From the NCBI RefSeq assembly GCF_000425305.1, contig NZ_KE384348.1, positions 1 to 64,000 of the forward strand: a stretch of DNA of 64,000 nt. The letters run 5' to 3'. The notes under the pieces are model-generated. The model searched no databases. It was not told where the DNA came from and saw nothing but the letters and a program-made list of their open reading frames with translations. Within the stretch, counting starts at the first letter, position 1. The number at the start of each line of letters is the position of its first letter. Below are positions 20,494 through 29,367 of the stretch, piece by piece. This DNA is from Psychroserpens burtonensis DSM 12212 (GTDB lineage: Bacteria; Bacteroidota; Bacteroidia; Flavobacteriales; Flavobacteriaceae). The translations under genes were made by a program, and so were the position numbers.

Positions 20494-22947
20494 TTAATAG
20501 TTATCCACATTCAAAATAACCCGAATAGGCCTAAAATCCTTAACACTCAAAAAACTAGTATTGATTTTCAAAATAGCCTCTTTAGTTTTACCCAAAGACT
20601 GTTTCTGCGGAATTTTAACCAAGATATGTTTCAAATACTGATTTCTAATTCGTGCCACTGGCGGAAACTCTGGTCCTAGCACATGTTTACCAAAAACGGT
20701 GCGCAATGATTTTGCATACCAATCTGCACCAACATCTACCTTTTGAAAATCCTTATGCTTCAAGGTGATTTTTATCATCCTAAAAACTGGAGGGTATTTA
20801 AACGCTTGTCGCTCTCCCAGTTGCTCCTCAAACATTTCAAAATAACTATTTGTAGAGACTTGCTGCAATATTTTATGATACGGATTATACGTCTGTATCA
20901 ATACTTTTCCGCGCTCTTTAGTACGTCCTGCTCTACCAGAGACTTGTACCATTAATTGGTAACTACGTTCGTGTGCTCTAAAATCTGGAAAATTGAGCAT
21001 ATTATCTGCATTCATAATACCAACAAGCTTTACATTTCTAAAATCTAAACCTTTAGTTAACATTTGTGTACCTACTAAAATATCAATTTCTCCTTGCTCT
21101 AAAGCAGTTATAATTTTCTCGTAGCCATATTTTCCTCGTGTAGTATCTAAATCCATACGTCCCACTTTATGATCTGGAAACAGCAGCTTAGCCTCCTGCT
21201 CCACTTGCTCTGTCCCAAAACCTTTACTATCAAGTTCTACACTACCACAAGCGTCACAAGTTTTTGGCATTACAGCGTTATAACCACAATAGTGACATCG
21301 CAATTGGTTTCTATATTGATGAAACGTTAAACTCACATCACAGTTAGGACATTGCGGTGCGTGACCACAAGAATTGCATTCTATAATTGGCGAAAAGCCT
21401 CTTCTATTTTGAAATAAGATGATTTGAAACCCTTGCGCTAAGGTCTCTTTAATTTCTTCTATCAATCGATCACTAAAGTGACCTTGCATGCGTTTTCGTT
21501 TTTGCTTGTCTTTGATATCAATAAGCTCAATATCTGGCATCATGACGTTATTGTAACGATGATTGAGTTCTACCAATCCATACTTGCCTTGCTGCGCATT
21601 AAAATAACTTTCTAAACTCGGTGTTGCAGACCCTAAAAGTGTTTTACTTTTAAAAATACTCGCCAACACGATAGCGGTATCTCGAGCATGATACCTTGGT
21701 GCTGGGTCAAACTGTTTGTATGACGATTCATGCTCTTCGTCAACGATAATCAATCCGAGATTTTTAAAGGGTAATAATACCGAAGAACGCGCTCCTAAAA
21801 CAATTTGTGCCTTAGGTAAATTATTCAATACATTGTTCCAAACCTCAACCCGTTCATGCGAAGAATACTTACTGTGAAATACGGCTACTTGTTCTCCAAA
21901 ATAATTTTGTAAACGTTCCACCAATTGTGTAGTCAAGGCTATTTCTGGAAGCAAATACAACACTTGCTTTTTAGCTTTTAATTGCTCTTCAATAAGCTTG
22001 ACATAAATTTCTGTTTTACCAGAGGACGTGACACCATGAAGCAATGTAATATTTTGTTTTTCAAGAGTTTCAGTTATTTCACTTAAAGCCTTTTCTTGAT
22101 ATTCATTAAGTTGTTTTGAGTCTTCTTTATCATCGCCATCATACTCAACACGATCCATTTGAATGTGATATTCTTCTAGTATTCCTTTATCAATCAAGGT
22201 TTTTATAATGGACGAAGAGGCATCACTTTCCTGAGACAAATCAGATACTTTTACAGGCTTCTTTGTTTGAGCAGAAACCGAAAACAAAGTCATGATAACG
22301 TCTCTTTGTTTTGGAGCTCTACTTAAGTCTTCCATTAAATTTTGTAGCCCTTGTTGCGAAGAAAACTGGGATGCTATTTTGACATATCTAACTAACTTTG
22401 GTTTATACTTTTCGTAGATTTCTTCTTGAACAGAAATTGCATTTTTCTCTAACAATCGTTTGATAACAGGTAAGACATTTTTCTTATCTAAGATAGACAT
22501 CATATCTTGAATCTTTAAAGACGACTGCTGTTGTAATGCCTCATAAATGATAAATTCATCATCTTTTAAATCTTCATCTTTGATGACCTGATTTTCATTT
22601 TTACTAACGATAGTCTCGCTTTCCAATACAAAAGAACTCGGCAAAGCAGCTCGCATTACATCGCCCAGAGTACACAAGTAATACTTAGACATCCAATGCC
22701 AATGTTCTAATTGCTGAGTCGTCACAATTGGTGTATCGTCTAAAATTTGATGAATTTCTTTCGCTTCATAAACTTGAGGCGCGTTATTATGAATCTCTAG
22801 CACCAAAGCTGTGTAAATCTTAGACTTTCCGAAGGGAACAGACACACGAATTCCTGGTTGTAGAAAATCTGCCTCTGCCTTTGTTATCGCATAGGTGAAA
22901 CTTTTCTCTAAAGGAATTGGCAGTATGACGTTTATAAAATAGTTCAG
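20494..22947 (-). CDS. priA: Primosomal protein N' (PriA helicase), probable CTG start
   Basis: PriA restarts stalled replication forks and loads the replicative helicase. Visible motifs are Walker A (HGVTSSGKTEIYV), DEEH box (IIVDEEHESSYK), the zinc-binding Cys cluster (CNSCGHAPQCPNC, CHYCG, CDACG), and helicase motifs V/VI (VGTQMLTKGLDF, QVSGRAGR). The first in-frame ATG/GTG start is GTG at 22845, giving 783 residues, but the frame is open upstream. It encodes a textbook PriA N-terminus there (NYFINVILPIPLEKSFTYAI). No ATG, GTG or TTG precedes that segment before the in-frame TAA, so CTG at 22945-22947 (817 residues) is the best candidate. An upstream sequencing error or a non-standard start are alternatives. 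Confidence 0.93.
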   Translation of the reverse strand: MNYFINVILPIPLEKSFTYAITKAEADFLQPGIRVSVPFGKSKIYTALVLEIHNNAPQVYEAKEIHQILDDTPIVTTQQLEHWHWMSKYYLCTLGDVMRAALPSSFVLESETIVSKNENQVIKDEDLKDDEFIIYEALQQQSSLKIQDMMSILDKKNVLPVIKRLLEKNAISVQEEIYEKYKPKLVRYVKIASQFSSQQGLQNLMEDLSRAPKQRDVIMTLFSVSAQTKKPVKVSDLSQESDASSSIIKTLIDKGILEEYHIQMDRVEYDGDDKEDSKQLNEYQEKALSEITETLEKQNITLLHGVTSSGKTEIYVKLIEEQLKAKKQVLYLLPEIALTTQLVERLQNYFGEQVAVFHSKYSSHERVEVWNNVLNNLPKAQIVLGARSSVLLPFKNLGLIIVDEEHESSYKQFDPAPRYHARDTAIVLASIFKSKTLLGSATPSLESYFNAQQGKYGLVELNHRYNNVMMPDIELIDIKDKQKRKRMQGHFSDRLIEEIKETLAQGFQIILFQNRRGFSPIIECNSCGHAPQCPNCDVSLTFHQYRNQLRCHYCGYNAVMPKTCDACGSVELDSKGFGTEQVEQEAKLLFPDHKVGRMDLDTTRGKYGYEKIITALEQGEIDILVGTQMLTKGLDFRNVKLVGIMNADNMLNFPDFRAHERSYQLMVQVSGRAGRTKERGKVLIQTYNPYHKILQQVSTNSYFEMFEEQLGERQAFKYPPVFRMIKITLKHKDFQKVDVGADWYAKSLRTVFGKHVLGPEFPPVARIRNQYLKHILVKIPQKQSLGKTKEAILKINTSFLSVKDFRPIRVILNVDNY

Positions 22948-23212
22948 TTTATCAAAATGGTTTAATTACACAATGCAAAGTTGACAAAATGTTTTCAAAT
23001 TTAGTAATATCTTCTTTGTTAATGAGTCTTAGATACGTTATAAATAAATTGTCATTGGGTCGCAATTTATCAAAAAAGGTGTCTGCTTTAGTTTTGTCTC
23101 TAAAATAATTGTGCCCATCTATAGAGTTGATTCTTAATCACAAAAATAATAACATTGCCGTGAATCTAAGATATACGTGAGTTTATAGCGATGTAGATCA
23201 TCTAAAATAATG

Positions 23213-23638
23213 CTACAAACCTGCTCTTATCCAATACTGTGTGCGGTAGAAAAAGGCTATATAGCCACGTAATTGTAATCTATTTGGGTTGTCTTCGTCG
23301 AGTTTTATTCTACAGTCATACACTTTCCCATCTTCAGGGTTTGTGACAGTTCCTCGTTTGTAAACATCACCTGACACTTCTAAATCCTTTATAATGACCA
23401 ATCCTAAAACGGGTTGATCCTTATCCTCCCCATTGCAAAATTTACAGGGTAAGTCTCGTTTAGTTGTATCAAATATTTCAATAATTTTTCCGTGAACTTT
23501 TCCATCCTCTTGATAGATTTCAACGATAGATTTCTCTTTACCAGTCTCGTCATCTACAGTTTTCCATTTTCCGAAGACCGTTTGAGAACTTAGACCTTGA
23601 GAGATTAAAAGCATTATGAGTATTATATATTTATTCAT
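23213..23638 (-). CDS. DUF2147 secreted protein
   Basis: About 141 residues from the chosen ATG (MNKYIILIML); an ATG nine bases upstream is also open. A signal peptide ends near SSQ. The mature part has the DUF2147 lipocalin-like pattern: GKWKTVDDETGKEKSIVEIY, KVHGKIIEI, the Cys-rich PCKFCNGED, and a Trp near the end. The biochemical role of DUF2147 is unknown. It overlaps the 3' end of the YihY gene by 8 bases, so it is the third gene of a nadC-yihY-DUF2147 operon. Confidence 0.88.
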   Translation of the reverse strand: MNKYIILIMLLISQGLSSQTVFGKWKTVDDETGKEKSIVEIYQEDGKVHGKIIEIFDTTKRDLPCKFCNGEDKDQPVLGLVIIKDLEVSGDVYKRGTVTNPEDGKVYDCRIKLDEDNPNRLQLRGYIAFFYRTQYWIRAGL

Positions 23639-24581
23639 CGTCATCATTTCTTTTTAAACGCCTAATTGTTGCATTTAGCTCATAACCTAACAATAATATA
23701 TTAGCATTTAGCCATAAGTATAATAGTAAAATCAATAAGGCTCCAATAGAACCATAGAGCTTATTGTACTGTGAGAAGTTTTCGATATAAATACCGAAGA
23801 AATAAGAGGTCAAAATAATTAGCAAAGTGGTAAACAGAGCACCTATAGAAAAGAACTTTGAGGCTTTACCTGATTTTGTTCCGTAGTAATATAGAGTTGC
23901 CGTTGTAATATATACCATAAATATAAAAAAGAGGTATTTGGCAAATACGACCCAAAACAAATCATTTTCTTGACCTGTATAATCTAAGGTTTCAAACTGT
24001 TCGTACAGAGGTTGAATAACGTACAATTGAAAATACCCAAAGAATGCAACAGTAACAATAACCAACATTGCAAGAATCAAAGCCACACCTAACGCATATA
24101 AGTATTGTTTAAAAATATTTCTAGTACGCTCTTGGTGATATGAGTTTTCAAATCCTGAAAACACGGAGCTCACACCATTCGCCATTAACAAAATAGAGAT
24201 TACGAAAACCGACGACAACAGACCTCCTTGCTCTCTGCTTTCTATGTTCTCAAAAATATTGGAAAAGAAAAAATCTGAGGTTTGTGGTGGTAAAACCGAA
24301 GTCAAAAACTGCTGAAACTCAATTTGAAACCCCTCTATTGGTATGTAAGGCATCAATATGAGCACAAATAGTAAAAAAGGAAATATAGCAGTAAAAAAAC
24401 TAAAGGCAATAGCACTTGCTCGCGATGTCAATGCGCCTTTAAAAACACCAATAGCATATAGTTCTAACAAATCATACAATGACAACCCTACAAGTCCTGG
24501 AAGTTTAATTTTTCGCAGTAAATCAACTAAACGATTAAGTACAGGGATTTTACTCAATATCTCTTTTAAGGATTTTGACAT
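23631..24581 (-). CDS. YihY/BrkB-family inner membrane protein
   Basis: 316 residues with about six membrane segments. It has the family motifs SRASAIAFSFFTAIFPFLLF near residue 55-75 and YGSIGALLILLLYLWLNA near the C-terminus. The family was once called RNase BN or BrkB; its function is not settled, and transport has been proposed. Its ATG overlaps the nadC stop by one base (TAATG), indicating translational coupling. Confidence 0.92.
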   Translation of the reverse strand: MSKSLKEILSKIPVLNRLVDLLRKIKLPGLVGLSLYDLLELYAIGVFKGALTSRASAIAFSFFTAIFPFLLFVLILMPYIPIEGFQIEFQQFLTSVLPPQTSDFFFSNIFENIESREQGGLLSSVFVISILLMANGVSSVFSGFENSYHQERTRNIFKQYLYALGVALILAMLVIVTVAFFGYFQLYVIQPLYEQFETLDYTGQENDLFWVVFAKYLFFIFMVYITTATLYYYGTKSGKASKFFSIGALFTTLLIILTSYFFGIYIENFSQYNKLYGSIGALLILLLYLWLNANILLLGYELNATIRRLKRNDDDE

Positions 24582-25438
24582 TAGACCGCTTTAAGGCTTA
24601 AATCCATATTATAAACAGAATGTGTTAATGCGCCTGATGAAATAAAGTCCACACCACACTCTGCGTATTTTCTAATCGTTTTTTCGTTGATGCCTCCTGA
24701 GGATTCTGTTAAACATTTATGTCCAATTAATTTAACTGCAGCTCTTGTATCTTCATAATTAAAGTTATCGATTAGAATGCGATACACACCTTCTGTTTCT
24801 AAGATTTCTTTAATTTCAAATAGATTTCTAGCCTCTACAATAATCTTCAAATCACGATTGGTATCTTTTAAATACTGCTTTGTTTTATTGATGGCTTTTG
24901 TGAGTCCGCCAGCAAAATCTATATGATTATCCTTTAGCATAATCATATCATATAATGCAAATCTGTGGTTCTCTCCTCCTCCAATTTTTACAGCCCATTT
25001 TTCTAGAGCTCTTATTCCTGGCGTTGTTTTACGTGTATCTAAAATTTTTGTTCCTGTGCCTTCTAATAAATCGACAAACTGTTTAGTTTTTGTAGCAATA
25101 GCACTCATACGTTGCATGGCGTTGAGCACTAAGCGCTCTGCTTTTAAAATGGATTGTGACGCTCCTTCAACATAAAATACAATATCTCCATATTTTACAG
25201 GACTACCATCTTTAATAAGTGTTTCAATCTTCATGTCTTTATCCACGTAAGCAAATACTTGCTTTGCAAACTCAACACCAGCAATAACACCTTCATCTTT
25301 TACAAGAAGCTTTCCTTTACCTTTTGCAGAAGCTGGAATGCATGCTAAAGAACTATGATCACCATCACCTACGTCTTCTCTAACAGCGTTTGATATAATA
25401 AGTTCTATTTCTTTATTGAATTGTTCTTGTGAGATCAT
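24581..25438 (-). CDS. nadC: Nicotinate-nucleotide diphosphorylase (carboxylating)
   Basis: 285 residues. Converts quinolinate and PRPP to nicotinate mononucleotide, CO2 and PPi in de novo NAD synthesis. Motifs include EDVGDGDHSS near the N-terminus, LNAMQRMSAIATKTKQFV, LDTRKTTPGIRALEKWAVKIGGGENHR (key part TRKTTPG), MLKDNHI and ESSGGI. Length is normal. It is the first gene of the three-gene minus-strand operon. nadA and nadB are not in the window. Confidence 0.96.
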   Translation of the reverse strand: MISQEQFNKEIELIISNAVREDVGDGDHSSLACIPASAKGKGKLLVKDEGVIAGVEFAKQVFAYVDKDMKIETLIKDGSPVKYGDIVFYVEGASQSILKAERLVLNAMQRMSAIATKTKQFVDLLEGTGTKILDTRKTTPGIRALEKWAVKIGGGENHRFALYDMIMLKDNHIDFAGGLTKAINKTKQYLKDTNRDLKIIVEARNLFEIKEILETEGVYRILIDNFNYEDTRAAVKLIGHKCLTESSGGINEKTIRKYAECGVDFISSGALTHSVYNMDLSLKAV

Positions 25439-25475
25439 ATTTTATATATTTAATGTAAAAATAACAATTGCTCCT

Positions 25476-25502
25476 CAAAAATATACAAAATCCAAATTTC
25501 AA
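25476..25502 (-). promoter_or_regulatory. Candidate nadC promoter
   Basis: Minus-strand TATTTTTG (25476-25483) is preceded by TTG (25500-25502) at 16 bases, slightly short spacing. The -7 element ends 37 bases before the nadC ATG. It is back to back with the candidate rlmH promoter. Confidence 0.4.
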
Positions 25503-25516
25503 ATTCTAAAAAAGTA

Positions 25517-25524
25517 TAACTTTG
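25517..25524 (+). promoter_or_regulatory. Candidate rlmH -7 element, possibly leaderless
   Basis: TAACTTTG is an exact TAnnTTTG match ending only four bases before the rlmH ATG at 25529. Transcription would start at or very near the start codon. No clear -33 TTG is seen at the right distance. Confidence 0.45.
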
Positions 25525-25528
25525 GAAC

Positions 25529-26002
25529 ATGACAATCAAACTTCTAGCCATAGGCAAAACAGATAACAAAGATTTACAAGCACTTATTGACGACTATCAA
25601 AAACGCTTAGGTTTTTATATCAAATTTGAATTTGAGATTATTCCAGATTTAAAAAAAGTCAAAAATCTTAGTGAAGAGCAACAGAAGCAAAAAGAAGGCG
25701 AACTCATTTTAAATAAGCTCAATGCGACTGATGTTTTAATTTTAATGGATGAAAACGGAAAACAATTGGACTCGGTTGGATTTTCAAGCTACTTACAAAA
25801 ACATATGAATTCTGGCATCAAGCGACTTGTTTTTCTGATTGGCGGACCTTACGGGTTCTCGCCAGACGTGTATCAAAAAGCAAATGGGAAACTGTCATTA
25901 TCTAAAATGACCTTTTCCCATCAAATGATTCGCTTATTTATGATTGAGCAATTATATAGAGGTTTTACGATTTTGAGGAATGAACCTTATCATCATCGGT
26001 AA
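25529..26002 (+). CDS. rlmH: 23S rRNA (pseudouridine1915-N3)-methyltransferase
   Basis: 157 residues, the usual RlmH length. SPOUT-fold knot motifs are visible: LMDENGKQLDSVGFSSYL, FLIGGPYGFSPDV, and the diagnostic C-terminus SHQMIRLFMIEQLYRGFTILRNEPYHH. It uses SAM to methylate pseudouridine 1915 of helix 69 on 70S ribosomes. It is divergent from nadC with only 90 bases between them. Confidence 0.96.
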   Translation: MTIKLLAIGKTDNKDLQALIDDYQKRLGFYIKFEFEIIPDLKKVKNLSEEQQKQKEGELILNKLNATDVLILMDENGKQLDSVGFSSYLQKHMNSGIKRLVFLIGGPYGFSPDVYQKANGKLSLSKMTFSHQMIRLFMIEQLYRGFTILRNEPYHHR

Positions 26003-26187
26003 AAAAAAAACTCTTTAGTAATCCGACTCCAGTATCTACTAACACGTTTTAAAAGTTTGCAGTTTTTAATCTCGGTCGCAATTCTTACTTGTTTGTTAAA
26101 AAAAAGTCTTCAGTATTAATTTTCAATTCTTACTAAAAAGACAACTATTTGACACGATAAAAATTAGACACTGTGGCTCTAAACCAA

Positions 26188-26487
26188 TCAATGTGTTTTA
26201 TAAACTTCTTTACGTTTTTTAAGTTGTCTTTCTAAATCACTTATTGTTTCTCTTACGGCAACTTCATAATTACTTTCATCTGATGTTGCAAAAATTCGTG
26301 GCCCAGGCAAACTCAACTCAATATCACAAATTTCTCCTTTTGTATGACTATTATTATCCCTTTTAAATCTTACAGTTGCGCTAATTAAAAACTCATATCT
26401 ATTAAAAAGTTTATCCAATTTCTCTTCGGTAAAAGTGCTTAGACTCTTACTTACATCGACATCTACGTATTGAAAATTTACAGTCAT
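26188..26487 (-). CDS. hpf: Ribosome hibernation-promoting factor, short form
   Basis: 99 residues of the HPF/RaiA (YfiA) family, with a beta-alpha-beta-beta-beta-alpha pattern (DVSKSLSTFTEEKLDKL, then CDIELSLPGPRIFATS, then a basic C-terminal helix LERQLKKRKEVY). It binds the 30S decoding centre in stationary phase. It lacks the C-terminal dimerisation domain of long HPF. A TATATTTG -7 match lies on the minus strand at 26537-26544. It is a single-gene unit. Confidence 0.88.
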   Translation of the reverse strand: MTVNFQYVDVDVSKSLSTFTEEKLDKLFNRYEFLISATVRFKRDNNSHTKGEICDIELSLPGPRIFATSDESNYEVAVRETISDLERQLKKRKEVYKTH

Positions 26488-26596
26488 ATTTATTCTTATA
26501 TTTAAATTAATTACAATACTCCAAGTTACGAAAATTCAAATATATTATTTCCAAAAAACTCATAAAGTATTGGTAATATTTTCTTCGGAATAAGAA

Positions 26597-26959
26597 CTAT
26601 TTACTTTTTACTAGTGTTAAAATTTCGGCATTGCCAGAGCGACTCATGGTAAATGATAATGTATCTTTTGATAGCGTGTTGATTTCTACAGCTATTTCTA
26701 ATTTTTCCTCGGGATTAGAGTATAAAATACCATCCACAATTTTATAAGTGCCTTTGGTGTCTTGAGCACTAACTTTTGACGTATAGGTTTTATCTTTATT
26801 AAAACTGAAATAGGCATTATCTGCACATTTATCATTTAAAGAAGCCATATCTATCCAACTCACACATTCCCATTCTCCAACAATATCTTCGGCATATTTT
26901 ACATCTGCACAAGACACCATTAACAAAGTGAATAATATCATTAAGTTTAAGTTTTTCAT
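26597..26959 (-). CDS. Small lipocalin-like lipoprotein
   Basis: 120 residues with a lipoprotein signal peptide (MKNLNLMILFTLLMVSC, lipobox Cys17). The mature part resembles Bacteroidetes lipocalin-like proteins: an IVGEWECVSW strand, YFSFNKDKTYTS, GTYKIVDGILY, then a strand-rich end. It is expected to be anchored in the outer or inner membrane facing the periplasm. No substrate can be inferred. Confidence 0.72.
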   Translation of the reverse strand: MKNLNLMILFTLLMVSCADVKYAEDIVGEWECVSWIDMASLNDKCADNAYFSFNKDKTYTSKVSAQDTKGTYKIVDGILYSNPEEKLEIAVEINTLSKDTLSFTMSRSGNAEILTLVKSK

Positions 26960-27152
26960 AGTTTAAGTTTATTAGATTTTATAATAGGTTTTGTTTTAAT
27001 TATAGTCTGTTTACTCTCATAATTATACAGAATTAGGAATAAATTTAAAATAATAAAAAACGATGGACTATTTGCATGAATACTTAAATTTTAAGTTAAA
27101 AAATAACAGATTAAAAAAAAAAGATAAACTATTTTTGGTCAAAATTATCGCT

Positions 27153-27728
27153 ATGAAACTCGTCTTTGCTACAAACAATCTCAACAAACTCAGAGAAGTA
27201 CAATTACTTATTCCTGAGTACATAAAACTCTTAAGCTTAAAAGATATTGGCTGCTTTGAAGACGTCCCAGAAACTCAACTTACTATTAAAGGTAATGCCA
27301 TCCAAAAAGCAGAATACATTAAAAAACATTACGGTTTTGATTGCTTTGCAGATGACACAGGCTTAGAAGTTGAAATGCTCAATGGAGAACCAGGAGTTTT
27401 TAGCGCACGTTATGCTGGCGAGCAACGAGATGCAAACGATAATATGGCTTTATTGCTTAACAATCTAAAAAACAAACCCAATAGAAATGCTCAATTTAAA
27501 ACAGTGGTCGCACTTCATTTAAATAGCAAACTAGAAACATTTACTGGTATTTGCAAAGGGGAAATCACGGCAACTAAACATGGAGATCAAGGGTTTGGCT
27601 ATGACCCGATTTTTAAAGCTAAAGGTTATCATAAAACATTTGCTGAAATCTCTTTACAAGAAAAAAACACCATTGGTCATCGCGGCAAAGCGGTGCGATT
27701 ATTAGTTAATTTTTTGAATAACCTGTAA
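27153..27728 (+). CDS. rdgB: Non-canonical purine NTP pyrophosphatase (RdgB/HAM1)
   Basis: About 191 residues. Hydrolyses dITP, XTP and ITP to the monophosphates, cleaning the nucleotide pool. Motifs are the N-terminal MKLVFATNNLNKLREV, CFADDTGLEVEMLNGEPGV, FSARYAG, the HGDQGFGYDPIF substrate loop and IGHRGKA at the end. I chose the ATG at 27153 rather than the in-frame ATG at 27063. The extra 30 residues are lysine-rich and unlike the family, and a TATTTTTG promoter-like match (27130-27137) lies between the two. A decayed DinB-like gene follows 10 bases downstream. Confidence 0.94.
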   Translation: MKLVFATNNLNKLREVQLLIPEYIKLLSLKDIGCFEDVPETQLTIKGNAIQKAEYIKKHYGFDCFADDTGLEVEMLNGEPGVFSARYAGEQRDANDNMALLLNNLKNKPNRNAQFKTVVALHLNSKLETFTGICKGEITATKHGDQGFGYDPIFKAKGYHKTFAEISLQEKNTIGHRGKAVRLLVNFLNNL

Positions 27729-27899
27729 CACACCTTTGTCAAAAATTTACTTATTCTAACAACCATAGTGCTTTTTAGTTCGGTTATATCTCCTCTATTT
27801 GCTCAACAAGATAATTTTATAAAAGATTATTTAGAACGCTTTGAAAATTCCCGAAAATATTTAACTCTTGTGGCAGAAATGATGCCAGAGGATAAATAC

Positions 27900-27904
27900 A
27901 ACTT
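27900..27904. repeat. Left target-site duplication of the IS (AACTT)
   Basis: AACTT immediately precedes the left inverted repeat and is repeated at 29181-29185. Deleting the IS and one copy restores the DinB reading frame. Because the IR edge is ambiguous, the duplication may be the 3-bp ACT with the IR one base longer. Confidence 0.8.
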
Positions 27905-27917
27905 AAGACCGTTGCAA
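27905..27917. repeat. Left terminal inverted repeat of the IS
   Basis: AAGACCGTTGCAA pairs with the right end TTGTAACGGTCTT (29168-29180), matching at 12 of 13 positions. Confidence 0.85.
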
Positions 27918-28036
27918 AATGGTAAGAAATGAGCTTGAATTTTTCAATTTTCATTTTGTCACTCAAAAAATGATTTAAATTTCAATATTCTTTTGTTTTT
28001 AGATTGAATGTTTTTGTTTTTTAGGTTCATTTTCCC

Positions 28037-29080
28037 TTAATTTTTATGATTAGACGCAATTATCCCAGGACTTCTATATAGGTTGTAGCATAATGCCTCC
28101 ATCAAGTTTTGGGTGTGCATTTTACCCATGCCTCTATATCTAGCTTCTCCACCATTAAACCATCGCTTTATCCCTCCAAATGTACGTTCTACCTTAAATC
28201 TTGTTTGCCCAATTAATTTGTTAAATTTCTTCTCCCAATAAGTTAAAGGTCTATTCTTATATGCTTTTTTTAAAATATGATTTTTAAGGTTTCTTTTTTT
28301 TAGTAACTCAGTGTTTTTCTTTGATTGATACCCTTTGTCGGCTTTTAATGGAATATCTTTGGGAACATCTACATTTACTGTATTTAGTACATCCTCTAGG
28401 TTTGCTATCTCATTTTTACTTGCTGTAGTAGTTAATACACCTAGCACAAGCCCTTGATTATTTGTGATATGATGCTTTTTGAAACCAAAATCATATTTCC
28501 CTCTTTTCTTTAGCCAAGTTCCATCTTTATCTACGCTATCAGCATACTCTTTTTTTACAGAAATTTCTTGATCAGAGCGATCTTCGGTTACTTTATGAGT
28601 TGTTTTTCCTTTTGGGCGAAGTGGCGTGTCAATGACACTTGCATCAACTATGAGTCCTTTTTTAACAATAATTTGATGAGATTCTAATTGAGCATTTATC
28701 ACTTTGAATAATTTTTCATAGGCTCCCGCATCTGTCATTGCTGTTCTAAAACGACTCACTGTACTATGGTCTGGTGCCACTTGATCAATATTTAATCCAC
28801 AGAAATAACTGAATGAAATACGATCATTTACAGAATCTTCTACTTCATAATCACTTAGCCCATACCAAGTTTGAAGTAAACACATTTTAAACAAAAGCAA
28901 TCCATCATAACTCGGCTTGCCAAGAGCACTTTTACCTTTCTTATAGTGTTTGTCAATCTGGGTACTTATAGATCGCCGATCTAAAAGTGTATTGATTTGT
29001 TCAAAAAATACCCTTTTTATTTTTCTAGTACAAATATCACAAATACTGTCTGCTAAAGTAGGTTGATGTAGTAATTTCAT
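28037..29080 (-). CDS. IS5-family transposase
   Basis: 347 residues, full length for the family. An N-terminal helical DUF772-type region (about 40-115; SYDGLLLFKMCLLQTWYGLS, DHSTVSRFR) precedes the DDE catalytic domain. The likely triad is D146 (GLIVDASVIDTP), D248 (LKADKGY) and E299 (RFKVERTFGGIKRW), with the Y-(2)-R-(3)-E-(6)-K-like spacing region around FKVERTFGGIKRW. No frameshift or stop is seen, so it is probably active. It is encoded opposite to the disrupted host gene. Confidence 0.95.
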   Translation of the reverse strand: MKLLHQPTLADSICDICTRKIKRVFFEQINTLLDRRSISTQIDKHYKKGKSALGKPSYDGLLLFKMCLLQTWYGLSDYEVEDSVNDRISFSYFCGLNIDQVAPDHSTVSRFRTAMTDAGAYEKLFKVINAQLESHQIIVKKGLIVDASVIDTPLRPKGKTTHKVTEDRSDQEISVKKEYADSVDKDGTWLKKRGKYDFGFKKHHITNNQGLVLGVLTTTASKNEIANLEDVLNTVNVDVPKDIPLKADKGYQSKKNTELLKKRNLKNHILKKAYKNRPLTYWEKKFNKLIGQTRFKVERTFGGIKRWFNGGEARYRGMGKMHTQNLMEALCYNLYRSPGIIASNHKN

Positions 29081-29167
29081 TATTCAATATACAAAATAAT
29101 AGCCTTATTATCACATAAATAGACAGAGTCCTTAAAGTGAAATCTATCAAAAAATAAGATATTCACC

Positions 29168-29180
29168 TTGTAACGGTCTT
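29168..29180. repeat. Right terminal inverted repeat of the IS
   Basis: TTGTAACGGTCTT is the complement of the left end with one mismatch. Confidence 0.85.
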
Positions 29181-29185
29181 AACTT
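29181..29185. repeat. Right target-site duplication of the IS (AACTT)
   Basis: Second copy of the pentamer found at 27900-27904. Confidence 0.8.
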
Positions 29186-29367
29186 TAAAGCTATACCAGA
29201 AACAATGAGTTTTGCCGAAAATTTAATGCACATAGAATATGCTATAGATTGGCATAGTCAGTCATTGTTAGGTGGACGAGAGTCTAGGTATTAGGAAACT
29301 GACACCCTCTTTAAGGTTGCCCATAAATCTAAAGAAGAAATGATTGCAACAATTGATAAGACTTAAC

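Larger units (their letters stand above)
27905..29180. mobile_element. Complete IS5-family insertion sequence, 1276 bp
   Basis: The boundaries are set by 13-bp terminal inverted repeats (12/13 match) and a flanking AACTT duplication. They are confirmed because precise removal joins a coherent DinB-like protein sequence. The element carries one transposase on the minus strand. The intact transposase and matched duplication point to a fairly recent insertion. Confidence 0.9.
27738..29367 (+). pseudogene. DinB-like (DinB superfamily) gene split by an IS element
   Basis: The left part (27738-27904) encodes a signal-peptide-like start and NFIKDYLERFENSRKYLTLV, then MPEDKYN. After removal of 27905-29185 the frame continues (FKAIPETMSFAENLMHIEYA, then IDWHSQSLLGGRES). 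This gives a contiguous DinB-type helical-bundle sequence, of the metal-dependent family often called DinB_2 or DUF1572. Further damage is present. The expected start codon reads GTC, a TAG interrupts the frame after GGRESRY (29293-29295), and the frame stops again at IDKT (29365-29367) well short of full length. The gene is therefore dead even without the IS. It was probably secreted or periplasmic. Confidence 0.85.

Noticed and set aside
27063-27152. In-frame upstream start for rdgB adding 30 residues
   Set aside because: The extension is lysine-rich, unlike RdgB N-termini, and contains a promoter-like TATTTTTG.
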